Assembly (NCBI GenBank): GCA_043228905.1
Contig: JBHGNT010000011.1
Coordinates: 2,976,001-3,040,000, forward strand
DNA: 64,000 nt
Reading direction: 5' to 3'
Source of the DNA: Azolla caroliniana
Taxonomy: Eukaryota > Polypodiophyta
Position numbers and translations under genes: made by a program. This document shows, piece after piece, positions 48,641 to 59,959 of this stretch (its first letter is position 1; each line of letters starts with the position of its first letter). The notes under the pieces were generated by a model. It did not search any database and was not told where the DNA came from. It saw nothing but the letters and a program-made list of their open reading frames with translations.

Positions 48641-50040
48641 CCGACACCACCCTTTTCAGTCTCGCAACGGTGCTAGACGAAAATGAGGATGAATGGATCG
48701 TAGAGATGACCCATTTTCTCAACACCGGCCTTCCTCCTGACCACTTGACCCTCAACGCTCGGAAACGACTAGTTGTCAGGAGCCGAAACTTTTGTCTCGT
48801 CTCCGACACCCTCTACCACAAAGGCTCGGACGACATCTGGCGCCGTGCAATCCGTCAATTCGAGAAATCCGCAATCCTCCAGGAGGCACATGATGGAATC
48901 ATGGGGGGACATTATGCTAGAGAGGCCACAACAAGAAAAATATGGCAAAGTGGCTTATGGTGGCCCACAACAAAAAAAGATGCTCATGAATTCTGTCGAC
49001 AATGCGATCTGTGTTAAAACATGGGAAAACCAACCGAGCAAGCCTGGATGCCGCACAAACCCATTCTTCCATTAGAGGCATTTCAAAAGTGAGGGTTAGA
49101 TTTTGTAGGACCTTTCAAACCAGCCGCGGCCCGGCACAGGTAATAAATACATCATCGTGGCCACGGACTATTGCACAAAATGGGTAGAGGCTAAGGCACT
49201 ACGGGACAACACAGCTGTGTCCACGGCAAAATTCGTATACGAACATCTATGGTGCCAATATGGATGCCCAATCGAGCTCATTAGTGACCAAGGCGGGCAT
49301 TTTATAAACCACATAATTCGCGACCTCACTACACACTACGCTGTCGTACATAAGAAAAGTACGTCGTACTATCCACAGGCAAACGGATTGGCGGAGTCTA
49401 CTAATAAAAATTTTCAAACAATCCTGAAAAAGATCGTCAATGAGAACCGCACCGCTTGGGATGACAAGCTCCAGAGTGCATTATGGGCGTATCGCACCAC
49501 ATTCAAAACTAGCATTCAGTCTACACCCTTTCGGATGGCCTTTGGTTTGGAAGCAGTCATGCCGATCGAGTTCCAAGTTCCGAGTCTCCGAGTTTAGGTT
49601 AAGGAAAGGCTCCCCGAGGCCCAATCAGAGCAATATCGGCTCGAACAACTCCTTGAACTCGGCGAACAACGGGTGGCCAGCATGGCTCACCTGGAAGAAT
49701 GCCAACGACAACGCAAAGCATTCGTCGATTGACACTGGAATGGTACGAAGAAAGCACTTACCATCGGCAAACTAGTGTTGGTCTTCCAAACACAACTCGG
49801 TGCTATGCCGGGGAAATTATGATTCTGATGGACAGGCCCCTTCTGGATAATTGACGAGTTTAACGGCACATTCCAACTTGGCACACTTGCCGGAGACATC
49901 ATCAAGAGCTGGGTAAATGGCTTCCGACTTTGACCTTACCACGGGAAGACCCCAGTTAATCCTTTCGCCGAGACCAACGGCATAGACCAGTTCACGGACG
50001 ACGCCTCGAAGGAGGCGAGTAAAATAATGACCTACCCACC
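48641..50040 (+). pseudogene. element IV integrase
   Basis: Zinc-binding H-H-C-C domain (H-D-G-I-M-G-G-H-Y, C-R-Q-C-D-L-C near 48890-49015). Catalytic core: V-A-T-D-Y-C-T-K-W-V-E-A (first D), I-S-D-Q-G-G-H-F (second D), N-G-L-A-E-S-T-N-K (E). The tail has G-P-F-W-I-I-D-E-F-N-G-T-F and W-V-N-G-F-R-L. Stops at about 49015, 49090, 49597, 49731 and 49821. No chromodomain follows. Confidence 0.85.
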
Positions 50041-50228
50041 AAATGTATATAGTTTGAATGGTTTTTAGTAGTTAAATTAGCCTTACCTAAAACTACCTAA
50101 CTAATCACCCCAAATCACGAGATTTTCTTAGGCGCACCAACTAGTCACTGTCACTTTAAAATAGAATATTTAAGGAGCATGCACACCAGACATAACACTC
50201 CTGGGATGCGTGGCCATAATACCTTATT
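50041..50228 (+). other. spacer between integrase and third frame of element IV
   Basis: AT-rich, non-coding, about 190 bp; no clear promoter. Confidence 0.5.
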
Positions 50229-53127
50229 ATGGTAGCCACGACCAAGAATCTCAAGGATCTTCTCCCTGCACAAAACCCTAGGCAATCACATAAAAGAAAC
50301 CACCCCACACACAACACACCCACTGACACAGACGTGTTCTTGCCTTCACCGCCTTCAAGCTCCCAAGCTCTCTCTCGTTCTCATCGCCCCTACAAACCGG
50401 CCCCCTCTCACCCTCGTAGCCCCTACACAAAACAACAGTGTCCTCCCCAACCATCTTCTTCCCGCTCTCTGTCTCGCCCTCGTCTCATTGCTTCCCCCCA
50501 CGCCTCCTGGCAGCAAACCTTCACGTCCATCATGCCTCTAGCAACATCGCAGGAAACCCGTTCTTGGCTACAACAACGAGGACTGGGTGGGTACTTACGG
50601 GTCATGGACGCCCCAGCACACCCTAACGCCCCAGCAATAGCACGCAGAATCCACCCTGACACAGTAACCAACAACATGATTTGTGTTGCTCTGGAACTTG
50701 CGCGAGGCGGAGACCATGAGGTCGAAATCCCCCCCCCCCCACTCGACCCTCAAGGAGTATTTTGGGATGTATTCGATGTTGGGTAAACCTTACCGCACTT
50801 ACGGAGGGCCAAACAAGGCTTTTGGGGAGATCGCTCGGATTTTGATGGAATACGCCTTTGTGCATACAAATCCCACGATTATGCCATAGAATAAAGCTGC
50901 CATCATCATCCAGGCATATGAACGTGACAAAATCGATTGGGGAATCATCACCAGCGAAGGAGTCCTTGCGGCGCTCGAATCTTTTCAAACCGGTAAGCGA
51001 TTGTTGCCTATGATTAATCATTTCCTCACAGTCCTCTACCCCCCTCCTTCGGTTTCCCCTCGTCGCATCCTTACGTCCCCACCACCACCACGAAAACAAC
51101 GAGAGAAGATTGTGGGGTTAACCTAGAAAGAATGGGAAGACCTCTCGCCTTCTCCACCTCCCTCAGCCGTTCGGAACATTACTTCCGCCTCGGCACCACC
51201 CCCAACAAGAACACAGAAGCAACGGGCGTTAACAGTGACCCGTGTTGAATGGGACGAGGCCGAGGAGCCCATCACTGAGGATGTCACCATACGCCAGAAA
51301 ACACCAAGGACATCGCTGCCCTCTCCACAACCGAGCCCACGCCCCACAAACCAACAACCCTTGGGCATACGACAACAAAAGAGGAAACAAGTCGAGGAGC
51401 CAACACCACCAGCCCCGGACTCACAGGATCAGCCGCAAAAAAGATGTCGCATCAATCGAGAGTCAACCATAGAAATCGAGGGCACCCATCATCAGAAATC
51501 AAAAGAGGCCAGCCCGACGTCCACGACCATGGTACCAGCGGAGTCCTGGCTCCAAGTCGGTAGGATCGAGCATGGACAAACCACGTAGATATCAGAGGAG
51601 GAAGTCCTCGGTTACAAAGATCTCCCCGCAGAGGCATACGAGTTCAATGCACTACTTCGACTGGGCACAACATATGAGTTAATGGATTTCCTCGCGCGCG
51701 CCCAAGTAGCTGCCACTACTCGTATGGCCGAGTAACACGTGGAAACAAAGATGATCCAACGTGCTCTAATGGGAGAAATCGAACCTCACGAGGATCGAGC
51801 CTTACAAAAGATAGGGCGGAAGAAGCAAGCACAGAATGCTTCTCTCATCATGGAGCAACAAGATCTAAACATGGCCTTAGTTGAGGCATATCAAAATCTG
51901 CACCACACTACTCAGGCAGCCAAGGACATGGCCCGACGTATCAAAACGGCGCATCAACAAGCCAAACAGGCTACCGAGCTATGGCAAGCCGCCGAGGAGA
52001 AATTGGCGTCATTGGAGCAACAACATCAAGAACAGTCGCCCTTAAGCCTCCCTGCGCCGAGTAACGATGTCTCACAAACCCCTCTTCCGAACCCGAGCCT
52101 GAGTGTTGCGGTTTTCGAAGCACACAAAGACAACACAGCTCACCCCAGGGTAGCCATGGTCGATGCAAGCACAATGACGGAATTGGTACAGACAAGCGAG
52201 CCATCATCACGGGCAGATATACGCCCACACCCCCAAACCAGCCACGCCTCCACGCAAACGCCACCACCACCTATCATCATGGAATGATCTACACAGACGG
52301 ATAAAGAACCCACTCCCCGAATCCAGCAAGTGGTGACCCAGACAAGGCCTCCCCTTCAGGACTACCGAGAGGAGCTTGAGGCCCAGATCGCTCTAGCCGA
52401 GTTAGCAGAACAGAACCACAACAACATTCTTGGCCAACTATGAGAACAAGCCACAGGCCATGAAGCTGACCTCAAGCGACTGCTTGCTGAAAGCTCGGCC
52501 GCACTCAAAGAACAAGAAAGAGAGGTGATGACCCTTCAAGTCTTTATCACCGAGGCCAAAGAACGTTTCATCAAAGAAGCAGAGCGGAATAGCCAATGGG
52601 AACGCGAGCTATTCGCAAACAACCAAGAATTACGACGTCATCAAAGGGCATTACAAGTATTGGCAAACGAACACATGCAGAAGTGGAGGATCTCGGAAGA
52701 GCAAATGGCGAAAATTTCCGATGCGTATCACCAATTGCAAACAGAGCACATCGCCGTCAGAGAACGACATCGGGACGCTTGGAGACAGGACATGGACGAA
52801 ACTGTAGCTCAACTCACCAAACGTTATGAGCAGACAATCACGTTGATCACCGAAAAAGCAAAAGATAATCAAGCTACTTTAGCGCTCCTCGTCCGCAAAA
52901 GCCAAGAAGACGCCAAGGCCGCAAGGGAGGAAGTGGAAGTTCACCGAGCTAGCATTGGCATGGACGATACTAAAATCAAGATCTTGATCAATGAGTATCG
53001 CCAGCAATTCACCAAGAAGATCGAGGAAACGCTTGACCGTGTCTAGCAGGAGTGGTCAACCCAAGCCGCGGAACTACACATACTACGCGCGGACGCCGAG
53101 AACCGACGGAAGGAGGATCGAGGGTTT
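50229..53127 (+). pseudogene. element IV third frame (after pol), coiled-coil protein
   Basis: A long decayed frame downstream of integrase, same strand. The head (50229-50530) is Ser/Pro-rich. A globular-looking part follows (E-T-R-S-W-L-Q-Q-R-G-L-G-G-Y-L, A-F-G-E-I-A-R-I-L-M-E-Y-A-F), then a Pro/Gln/charged linker and, from about 51740, several hundred residues of Glu/Gln/Lys/Ala-rich heptad-like sequence typical of long coiled coils. Stops at about 50887, 51124, 51586, 51733, 52285, 52441 and 53044, plus one frameshift near 50780. It is cut by copia C4 at 53127 and resumes at 58599. Some plant Tat/Athila-type gypsy elements carry extra frames here; I recognise no domain and see no envelope-like membrane segment. 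Confidence 0.7.
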
Positions 53128-53801
53128 TGTTGAAATTCCGTGCTCGGCCACAACCGAGGAACAGGATCGATTCGCAGAAAACGGGAAATACAAGAATGCA
53201 CGAAGAACAACAGAGAGAAGAGCACACAGGATGTTTACGTGGAAAACCCTAAATGGGAAAAAAACCACGGGAGTCCTCTAACTCCAACTATCACTATACA
53301 CAGAGATGTACAATGGTGAGGCTACAAGGCAACAACCTTGAGCTCGCTGTCCTCGCCACAGGCGGCGGTATTACACAGAGGCGTCGACCTCTTCCTTCCT
53401 CTTTCTCTCTCTCACTCTCGCTCGGCTGCTCTCACTTCGCTCCCTCTTCGTGGAAAACAGAAAATGAGCAACAACATCAAACTGTTTGCCCTAAGTCATA
53501 TTTATACACATATGACTTTTGGGCTATTTACAAATATAGCCTCAAGGGCTCTTGGCAAACATATTCACAAATATGTCCCCGCATCCGGATCTCTCTCCGG
53601 GTACATTCGTCATCCGGCTCCGTAACCGGGGTCTTCAGCATCCGGCTCCGTAACCGGGGTCTTCATCATCCGGCTCTGTAACCGGGGTCTTCATCATCCG
53701 GCTCCGTAACCGGGGTCTTCATCATCCGGCTCCGTAACCGCAACCGGGCTTGCCGTCATTCATCTCCGGACATCCCATCCGGAGGGACCGAAATCCCAAC
53801 A
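53128..53801 (-). mobile_element. 3' LTR of C4
   Basis: 674 bp, TGTTGAA...CCCAACA. Contains five 27-28-bp tandem units (CATCCGGCTCCGTAACCGGG...) at about 53610-53745. Confidence 0.95.
53610..53745. repeat. 27-28-bp tandem repeat in C4 LTR
   Basis: Five units of CATCCGGCTCCGTAACCGGG plus GTCTTCAT; the same count occurs in the other LTR (about 58402-58537). Confidence 0.9.
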
Positions 53802-53811
53802 AACTCCCCCT

Positions 53812-56800
53812 TCACTTCGGCATGGGATGTCTCTCCAATCCGACTCTCTTCCGGCACGCTCCCAGCTTGTCGGGTGTGAGCACTTTGGTCAGCATATCCG
53901 ACCCGTTCTCGTCCGTGTGGACCTTCGTCAGCGCGAACTCCTTGTCTTCTATCCTTTCCCGGATCCAGTGATATCTTCGCTGGATGTGCTTCGTCCGGGA
54001 GTGATAGGCCGCGTTCTTCGCAAGGTGGATGGCACTCTGACTGTCGCAGTAGAGTCGGTACTCCTCCTGCTGGATACCCAGCTCTCTAATGAAGTCCTTC
54101 ATCCATATTATTTCTTTGCCGGCTTCAACAGCCGCCATGTACTCCGCCTCCGTGGTTGACAACGCAACCGTCTTCTGCAGCCTCGACTGCCACGAAACAG
54201 CTCCCCCTGCATACGTCATCACATACCCTGATGTGGACCGGCTGGTATCTGCATCAGCCGACATATCAGAATCAGTAAAGCCTTCGAGTTCGGGCTTACC
54301 GGAGCCGAATCGGAGGCACACGTTTGCCGTGCCCTTCAGGTATCGGAGTATCCACTTGACCGCGTTCCAGTGCTCTTTGCCGGGATTGCTCATGTACCGG
54401 CTCACCACTCCGACTGCATATCCGATGTCCGGTCTCGTACATACCATGGCGTACATCAAGCTCCCGACGGCTGAGGCATATGGTACTTTCATCATATCCT
54501 CCTTTTCAGCCTTTGTCTTGGGGCTTTGCTTGCTGGACAGCTTGCAGTTTGCCGGGAGGGTCGATCCGACCGGTCTTGCCTCCGACATGTTGAACCGGTG
54601 AAGCACCTTCGTCACGTACTTCTCCTGTGACAGCCACAACTGCTTCTTCTTCCGGTCCCGGATGATGTGCATCCCTAGTATTTGCCTCGCCGGACCCAAG
54701 TCCTTCATTGAGAAGGTTCGGTGAAGAGCCTTCTTCAGCATCCGTATCTTGACCTGGTCCCGTCCGACGATCAACATGTCGTCCACGTACAGGAGGAGTA
54801 TTAGGAAGTCTCCTCCTTCAAACTTCTTCACAAACACGCAGTGGTCGGACTGCGTTTTGAGGTACCCTTCGTCGGTCATGAAGGAGTCGAACTTCCGGTA
54901 CCATTGCCGGGGAGCCTGCTTCAGTCCGTAAAGGCTCTTCTTCAACCGGCATACCAGGTGCTCCTTCCCTTTCTTCTCGAATCCTTCCGGTTGCTGCATG
55001 TAGATTTCTTCTTCGAGGTCACCGTGAAGGAATGCTGTCTTCACGTCCATCTGTTCTACCTCGAGGTCCATGCTTGCCGCTATGCTCAGCACCGTCCGGA
55101 TGGAGGTCATCTTCACTACCGGGGCAAATATCTCGTCGAAGTCGACGCCCTTCTTTTGCTGGAACCCCTTCACCACGATCCTGGCTTTGTATCTCGTGGG
55201 GTTTCCGGCATCTCCCGGTTTCAGCTTGAACACCCACTTGTTTCGAAGTGCCCGCTTTCCTTTCGGCAACTCCACAAGTTCATATGTGTGGTTCTCATGC
55301 AGGGAATCCATCTCGTCCTGCATGGCACTCAACCACCTGCGGCTCTGGGTGTCATGCTTTGCTTCTTCAAAGCTCTCCGGCTCCCCCTCGTCGGTTAGCA
55401 GCATGTGCTCTGGTTCCGGAAATCTCCGGGGGGCTCTCCTCTCTCTTAGAGGATATCTCCGTTCGGGAGCTTCGGTAACCGGTTCTTCCGATTCTTCTTC
55501 TTCATCCGAATCCATTTCGGGATCGGGGCCGGTTCCGGTATCATTTTCATCTTCTTCGGCCGGTTCTGTTTCTTCACCGTCTTCGGCCGGATCCTCGAGT
55601 GTTAACCGGTCCCTTGCCGGTCGGGACTGCTCCTCGTAGAGTTGATCCTCACCGATCGACTTGGAGCTCTTCATCTTCTTCTCCGACTCCCAGTCGGCGA
55701 GTGTCTTGTCCTCCATGAAGATGATGTCTCGACTCCTGAATATCTTCTTGTCGACCGGGTCCCATACTCGGTAGCCGAACTCGTCGTCGCCGTAACCGAG
55801 GAATATGCATGGCCGGGTCTTAGGATCTAGCTTTCCTCTCCGGTCCTTTGCCACATGCACGTATGCGAGACACCCGAACACCTTCAGATGCCGGTAGGAC
55901 ACTTCCTTACCGGTCCACACTCTCTGCGGCGTGTCTCCGTCCAAAGGAACTGAGGGTGATCTGTTTATCACATATGTCGCCGTCGACATTGCCTCAGCCC
56001 AAAACCCCTTGGGTAATTTCGCATGCGCCAGCATACTCCGGACCCGCTCCATTATGGTCCGGTTCATCCTCTCGGCCAGCCCGTTCAGTTCCGGCGTCTT
56101 CGGCACAGTAAACTCGAGCCGGATTCCCTTCGAGCGACAGTACTCCTGGAACTGCCCCCGGTATTCCCCTCCGTTATCCGCTCGTATCGCTTTCAGCTTC
56201 TTGCCGGATTCCCTTTCCACTCTCGCGTGGAGTTCTTTGAAGACGCACAACACTTGGTCCTTTGTCTTCAACGGTGCCGTCCACAGCTTCCGGCTATGAT
56301 CATCGATGAATGTTACGAAGTACTGGGCTCCGCCATGTGACTTCGTCTCTACCTGACACACGTCAGTGTGCACCAACTCCAATGGTGCGCTACGTCTCGT
56401 CGGTGGCCTTGAGTGGAAGGAGGTTCGGTTCTGCTTACCGGCCAGGCAATCGGTGCACTTCTCCAGGTGCACATGCTTCACTGGGATAAGGTTGTCTTCT
56501 GCAAGCCTCTTCATCCCCTTCTCACTCATGTGGCACAGTCTCTTGTGCCACAGCTCACCGGCAGTGTCGGCTGCCACATTCAGCTCTTCCAGACATAGCC
56601 GGGAATTCATCAGGTACAGTGTGTTGACCTTCCGGGCCCGAGCCACTATCAGGCTCCCCTTGCTGAACTTCATGACACCGTTCCGGATGCTACCCGTGTA
56701 GCCTTCATCATCTAGCCTCCCGGCCGAGATCAGGTTCAATCGGACCTCCGGAACGTGTCGCACATCCTTCAACAGCATCTTGCATCCGGTTGATGTCATC

Positions 56801-57888
56801 AGCCACACGTCTCCTATGCCGGCTATCCGGCACGTACCTTCATTTCCCATCCGGACACAGCCGTGCTCACCGGCTGTGTAGGATGAGAAGTATTTCTTCT
56901 CCGGGGTCAGGTGGAACGACGCTCCGGAATCGACCACCCAGGTCATCTCTACACCGGCAAGGTTCAGCTCCCTCTCTTCGGTAATAAGCATTATCTCTTC
57001 TTCACTTGCCGCAAGTGCCGTCGTTCCTTTCCGGTCCTGCCCTCGCCGATCCGGACCTCTCCGGTCCGTGGCTCCCCGGTATGCACCGTTTCTCTCCGGT
57101 GATTTCTTCGAATCGGTGTCGTCGGCTCCGTTGTCCTTTCGGTAATGCCGACAATTCTTCCGGAAGTGCCCCGGCTTCCCACAGTGGAAGCATGTTGGCC
57201 TTCCTCTTGACTGCGACCGGGTCCCCGACTTCTCCCGTCTTTGCGGACTCCGGTTCCACTGTCTTCCCCGATCCGATTCGGTAAACAGCATCTTCGGGTC
57301 GGAGGCCGGTTCCTTATCTCTCCGACGCGCTTCTTCATTCAGAATACTTGTCTTTACCGTTTGTAGGGACAAGTTATCTTCGATGCAGGAGGTGCTGAGA
57401 GTCACCACCAAGTTCTCCCAACTGTCCGGCAATGTACACATCAGGATGATGGCTTGCATTGCATCCTCCAACGGGAACTTGATCGCCGCAAGCTGGTTCA
57501 CGAATCCCATGAACGTGCTTACGTGTTCCACCATACTCTCGCCGTCCCGGTACTTGAGGTTCACTATCTTCCTCATCAGGGAGGTCCGGTTCAACGCATT
57601 CTTCCTCTCATAGAGGCCCGACAGCTTCTTCCACATCTCATAGGCGTTCGTATCGTTCGCCACATGTTGCAGGACACTTACATCGACATATTGCCGGATC
57701 GTCGCTACGGCTTTCCGGTTCAGGAGCTTCCACTCCGACTCAAGTACCCCTTTCGGTATTTCCGACCTGTCAATCGGTTCGTACAGGTCCCGAACAATCA
57801 GAAGATCCTCCATCTTGATCTTCCAGTCGGCGTAATTCTGTGCATTCAGCACCATCATCATCGGCTGCCCGCTGCCGCCGCCTTCCAT
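53812..57888 (-). CDS. C4 gag-pol polyprotein, about 1358 aa
   Basis: Intact copia polyprotein. I choose the ATG at 57888 (M-E-G-G-G-S-G-Q-P) because the open frame upstream of it runs into the LTR. Gag has L-N-A-Q-N-Y-A-D-W-K; zinc knuckle C-F-H-C-G-K-P-G-H-F-R-K-N-C; protease V-V-D-S-G-A-S-F-H-L-T; pre-integrase L-W-H-K-R-L-C-H-M; integrase T-F-I-D-D-H-S-R, I-R-A-D-N-G-G-E-Y and E-L-N-G-L-A-E-R-M-N-R. Reverse transcriptase has V-K-T-A-F-L-H-G-D-L-E-E-E-I-Y, Y-G-L-K-Q-A-P-R-Q-W-Y and the catalytic Y-V-D-D-M-L. RNase H has F-T-D-S-D, S-T-T-E-A-E-Y-M-A and C-D-S-Q-S-A-I. It would cut, copy and integrate its own RNA. No lesion seen. Confidence 0.95.
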   Translation of the reverse strand: MEGGGSGQPMMMVLNAQNYADWKIKMEDLLIVRDLYEPIDRSEIPKGVLESEWKLLNRKAVATIRQYVDVSVLQHVANDTNAYEMWKKLSGLYERKNALNRTSLMRKIVNLKYRDGESMVEHVSTFMGFVNQLAAIKFPLEDAMQAIILMCTLPDSWENLVVTLSTSCIEDNLSLQTVKTSILNEEARRRDKEPASDPKMLFTESDRGRQWNRSPQRREKSGTRSQSRGRPTCFHCGKPGHFRKNCRHYRKDNGADDTDSKKSPERNGAYRGATDRRGPDRRGQDRKGTTALAASEEEIMLITEERELNLAGVEMTWVVDSGASFHLTPEKKYFSSYTAGEHGCVRMGNEGTCRIAGIGDVWLMTSTGCKMLLKDVRHVPEVRLNLISAGRLDDEGYTGSIRNGVMKFSKGSLIVARARKVNTLYLMNSRLCLEELNVAADTAGELWHKRLCHMSEKGMKRLAEDNLIPVKHVHLEKCTDCLAGKQNRTSFHSRPPTRRSAPLELVHTDVCQVETKSHGGAQYFVTFIDDHSRKLWTAPLKTKDQVLCVFKELHARVERESGKKLKAIRADNGGEYRGQFQEYCRSKGIRLEFTVPKTPELNGLAERMNRTIMERVRSMLAHAKLPKGFWAEAMSTATYVINRSPSVPLDGDTPQRVWTGKEVSYRHLKVFGCLAYVHVAKDRRGKLDPKTRPCIFLGYGDDEFGYRVWDPVDKKIFRSRDIIFMEDKTLADWESEKKMKSSKSIGEDQLYEEQSRPARDRLTLEDPAEDGEETEPAEEDENDTGTGPDPEMDSDEEEESEEPVTEAPERRYPLRERRAPRRFPEPEHMLLTDEGEPESFEEAKHDTQSRRWLSAMQDEMDSLHENHTYELVELPKGKRALRNKWVFKLKPGDAGNPTRYKARIVVKGFQQKKGVDFDEIFAPVVKMTSIRTVLSIAASMDLEVEQMDVKTAFLHGDLEEEIYMQQPEGFEKKGKEHLVCRLKKSLYGLKQAPRQWYRKFDSFMTDEGYLKTQSDHCVFVKKFEGGDFLILLLYVDDMLIVGRDQVKIRMLKKALHRTFSMKDLGPARQILGMHIIRDRKKKQLWLSQEKYVTKVLHRFNMSEARPVGSTLPANCKLSSKQSPKTKAEKEDMMKVPYASAVGSLMYAMVCTRPDIGYAVGVVSRYMSNPGKEHWNAVKWILRYLKGTANVCLRFGSGKPELEGFTDSDMSADADTSRSTSGYVMTYAGGAVSWQSRLQKTVALSTTEAEYMAAVEAGKEIIWMKDFIRELGIQQEEYRLYCDSQSAIHLAKNAAYHSRTKHIQRRYHWIRERIEDKEFALTKVHTDENGSDMLTKVLTPDKLGACRKRVGLERHPMPK

Positions 57889-57919
57889 TTTCTGTGTTAC
57901 CGTCGCTCTGATACCAGTT

Positions 57920-58593
57920 TGTTGAAATTCCGTGCTCGGCCACAACCGAGGAACAGGATCGATTCGCAGAAAACGGGAAATACAAGAATGCACGAAGAAC
58001 AACAGAGAGAAGAGCACACAGGATGTTTACGTGGAAAACCCTAAATGGGAAAAAAACCACGGGAGTCCTCTAACTCCAACTATCACTATACACAGAGATG
58101 TACAATGGTGAGGCTACAAGGCAACAACCTTGAGCTCGCTGTCCTCGCCACAGGCGGCGGTATTACACAGAGGCGTCGACCTCTTCCTTCCTCTTTCTCT
58201 CTCTCACTCTCGCTCGGCTGCTCTCACTTCGCTCCCTCTTCGTGGAAAACAGAAAATGAGCAACAACATCAAACTGTTTGCCCTAAGTCATATTTATACA
58301 CATATGACTTTTGGGCTATTTACAAATATAGCCTCAAGGGCTCTTGGCAAACATATTCACAAATATGTCCCCGCATCCGGATCTCTCTCCGGGTACATTC
58401 GTCATCCGGCTCCGTAACCGGGGTCTTCAGCATCCGGCTCCGTAACCGGGGTCTTCATCATCCGGCTCCGTAACCGGGGTCTTCATCATCCGGCTCCGTA
58501 ACCGGGGTCTTCATCATCCGGCTCCGTAACCGCAACCGGGCTTGCCGTCATTCATCTCCGGACATCCCATCCGGAGGGACCGAAATCCCAACA
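57920..58593 (-). mobile_element. 5' LTR of C4
   Basis: 674 bp, matching the 3' LTR almost base for base. Confidence 0.95.
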
Positions 58594-58598
58594 GGTTT

Positions 58599-59024
58599 TA
58601 CAAAATGGATGACACCAGCATCCAAACCCTCCGTGAAGACTTGATTGAGGAATATCATACCTTAGCAACATCCCACACCGTGGCCTTCGAGCAACTTCTA
58701 GAGGAATTCAACAACGATCTAATGGTGTTTCGTTTAGAAGCCAAAGCTTACGAGGAGGAACGCCTAGCTACTGGGACTAACAGAGCTCCCATGACCAATG
58801 AGCAAGAACCCGAGCCACCCACAACGGAAGCTAGATAGGAGGAACCTGCCCCTACAGATCCCCACATCCCAACCGAGCCACAAACTACAACAGAGAGCAG
58901 CACACAGGATGACACAGCCATCCCCGACTCGGCAACAAAACCTCCACCACCAACCCCACCTTTTGAGCAGCCAGACCAACCCCACGCCCCCGAGGATATC
59001 CTCGGCATATTAGAAGAGGAGTAA
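58599..59024 (+). pseudogene. element IV third frame, C-terminal part
   Basis: Continues R-G-F across C4 with Y-K-M-D-D-T-S-I-Q-T-L, then E-E-Y-H-T-L-A-T-S-H-T-V-A-F-E-Q-L-L-E-E-F, still coiled-coil-like, and a Pro/Thr/Glu-rich tail to E-E-E and TAA (59022-59024). One in-frame TAG near 58837. Confidence 0.7.
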
Positions 59025-59157
59025 AATAAACCCATAAGCCCTTGTATAAATGAGAAACTTTTGTAATTTGTTTTGTTTTTGCCAAACCCGTGGTTATCCC
59101 TCCACATTGTGAACCATGGGTCTGACGGACAAAGTCTTGTCCCATAGGCGTGCCAGG

Positions 59158-59656
59158 TGTTGTCCATAGGTCAGAAATATAAATACATTATGTAAACTCG
59201 CCGGTAGGTAGAATAGTAGGTGAGGAAATAGGTAGAACTAGAAATAGTCGAGTTTTTAGCCCTCACAATCAGCCGATGGCTTGGCTCTATCTAAAGAGGA
59301 AAACTATATAAACCAAGATCTACATACCTCAATGGGGGAATTATCCAGAACATTTTAGCAAGATTAATAGCGTAGCATTGAGCTCTGCACAAACTGTTTC
59401 CGGCCAAGAGCCGTGTACTGTAATCACTGTGAGCTTTGTCATTTAATATAAGTTCCACTCTTACTATTCTTTTATCTGTGTATTCTCCCCGTACTCGTAA
59501 ACCGAGCTACGTTTATGCCTAACGGGTTCTAGCCCGTGTACGCTCCTCGTTCTTCTATCGTCTTCTCAGTGTAGAAGAGGCTTCCACGTAACACGATCCC
59601 TTGATACCGATAGCCTGTGAGCTCATCGAAGGTGTTTTCCCCAGAAACGGGTAACA
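59158..59656 (+). mobile_element. 3' LTR of element IV
   Basis: 499 bp, TGTTGTCCATAGG...GGGTAACA, with a TATA box ACTATATAAACC at about 59304-59315. No clear polypurine tract precedes it. Confidence 0.9.
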
Positions 59657-59851
59657 TGGTCTTCATTCAAACTAACTTTCACTAGTATGAAAACAAGTTC
59701 ACCTTGTTCTGGATGGTTTCAATTGTCATTTTGATGTTGTGTGTGATATGCATATAGGAGAAAAGTGTTTGAAATTTGAGTTTATGATAGGTTAGTATTA
59801 TGATCAAAGAGGTAGCAAGGACCAATTGAATGTTCTCAAATCAATTTAAAA

Positions 59852-59908
59852 AAGATATAGCTCAATTGATAAGAGCTAACTCTTGGGATAATAAGATGTA
59901 AGGAACTC
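59852..59908 (+). repeat. tRNA-derived SINE-like head
   Basis: ATATAGCTCAATTGATAAGAGC is D-arm / A-box like and AAGGAACTCGAACC is a weak B box. No A-tail or target duplication was confirmed. Confidence 0.35.
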
Positions 59909-59959
59909 GAACCAAAATTTTAAAGGAAAAGGGATTGAAGGTGCTCATTTTCAAGCTTG

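Larger units (their letters stand above)
53128..58593 (-). mobile_element. copia element C4, target duplication GGTTT
   Basis: 5466 bp with 674-bp LTRs (53128-53801, 57920-58593) and GGTTT at 53123-53127 and 58594-58598. Minus-strand order: LTR, initiator-Met primer site TGGTATCAGAGC (two bases inside), gag-pol, polypurine tract (GAAGTGAAGGGGGAGTT), LTR. The only LTR difference noticed is one C/T in a tandem unit. All catalytic motifs are present: the best candidate for a recently active element. Confidence 0.95.
31567..59656 (+). mobile_element. large gypsy element IV, target duplication TGGTC
   Basis: TGGTC lies at 31562-31566 and 59657-59661. The 5' LTR (499 bp once C3 is removed) and 3' LTR (499 bp) match. 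Subtracting C3, III and C4 with their duplications leaves about 10.1 kb: gag, protease, reverse transcriptase, RNase H, integrase and a 3.3-kb third frame. No chromodomain. The coding regions have many stops and frameshifts. Confidence 0.9.

Noticed and set aside
57889-58017. Upstream ATG for C4 gag-pol at 58017
   Set aside because: It lies in the LTR, and the extra residues have no gag similarity; the ATG at 57888 fits copia gag starts.
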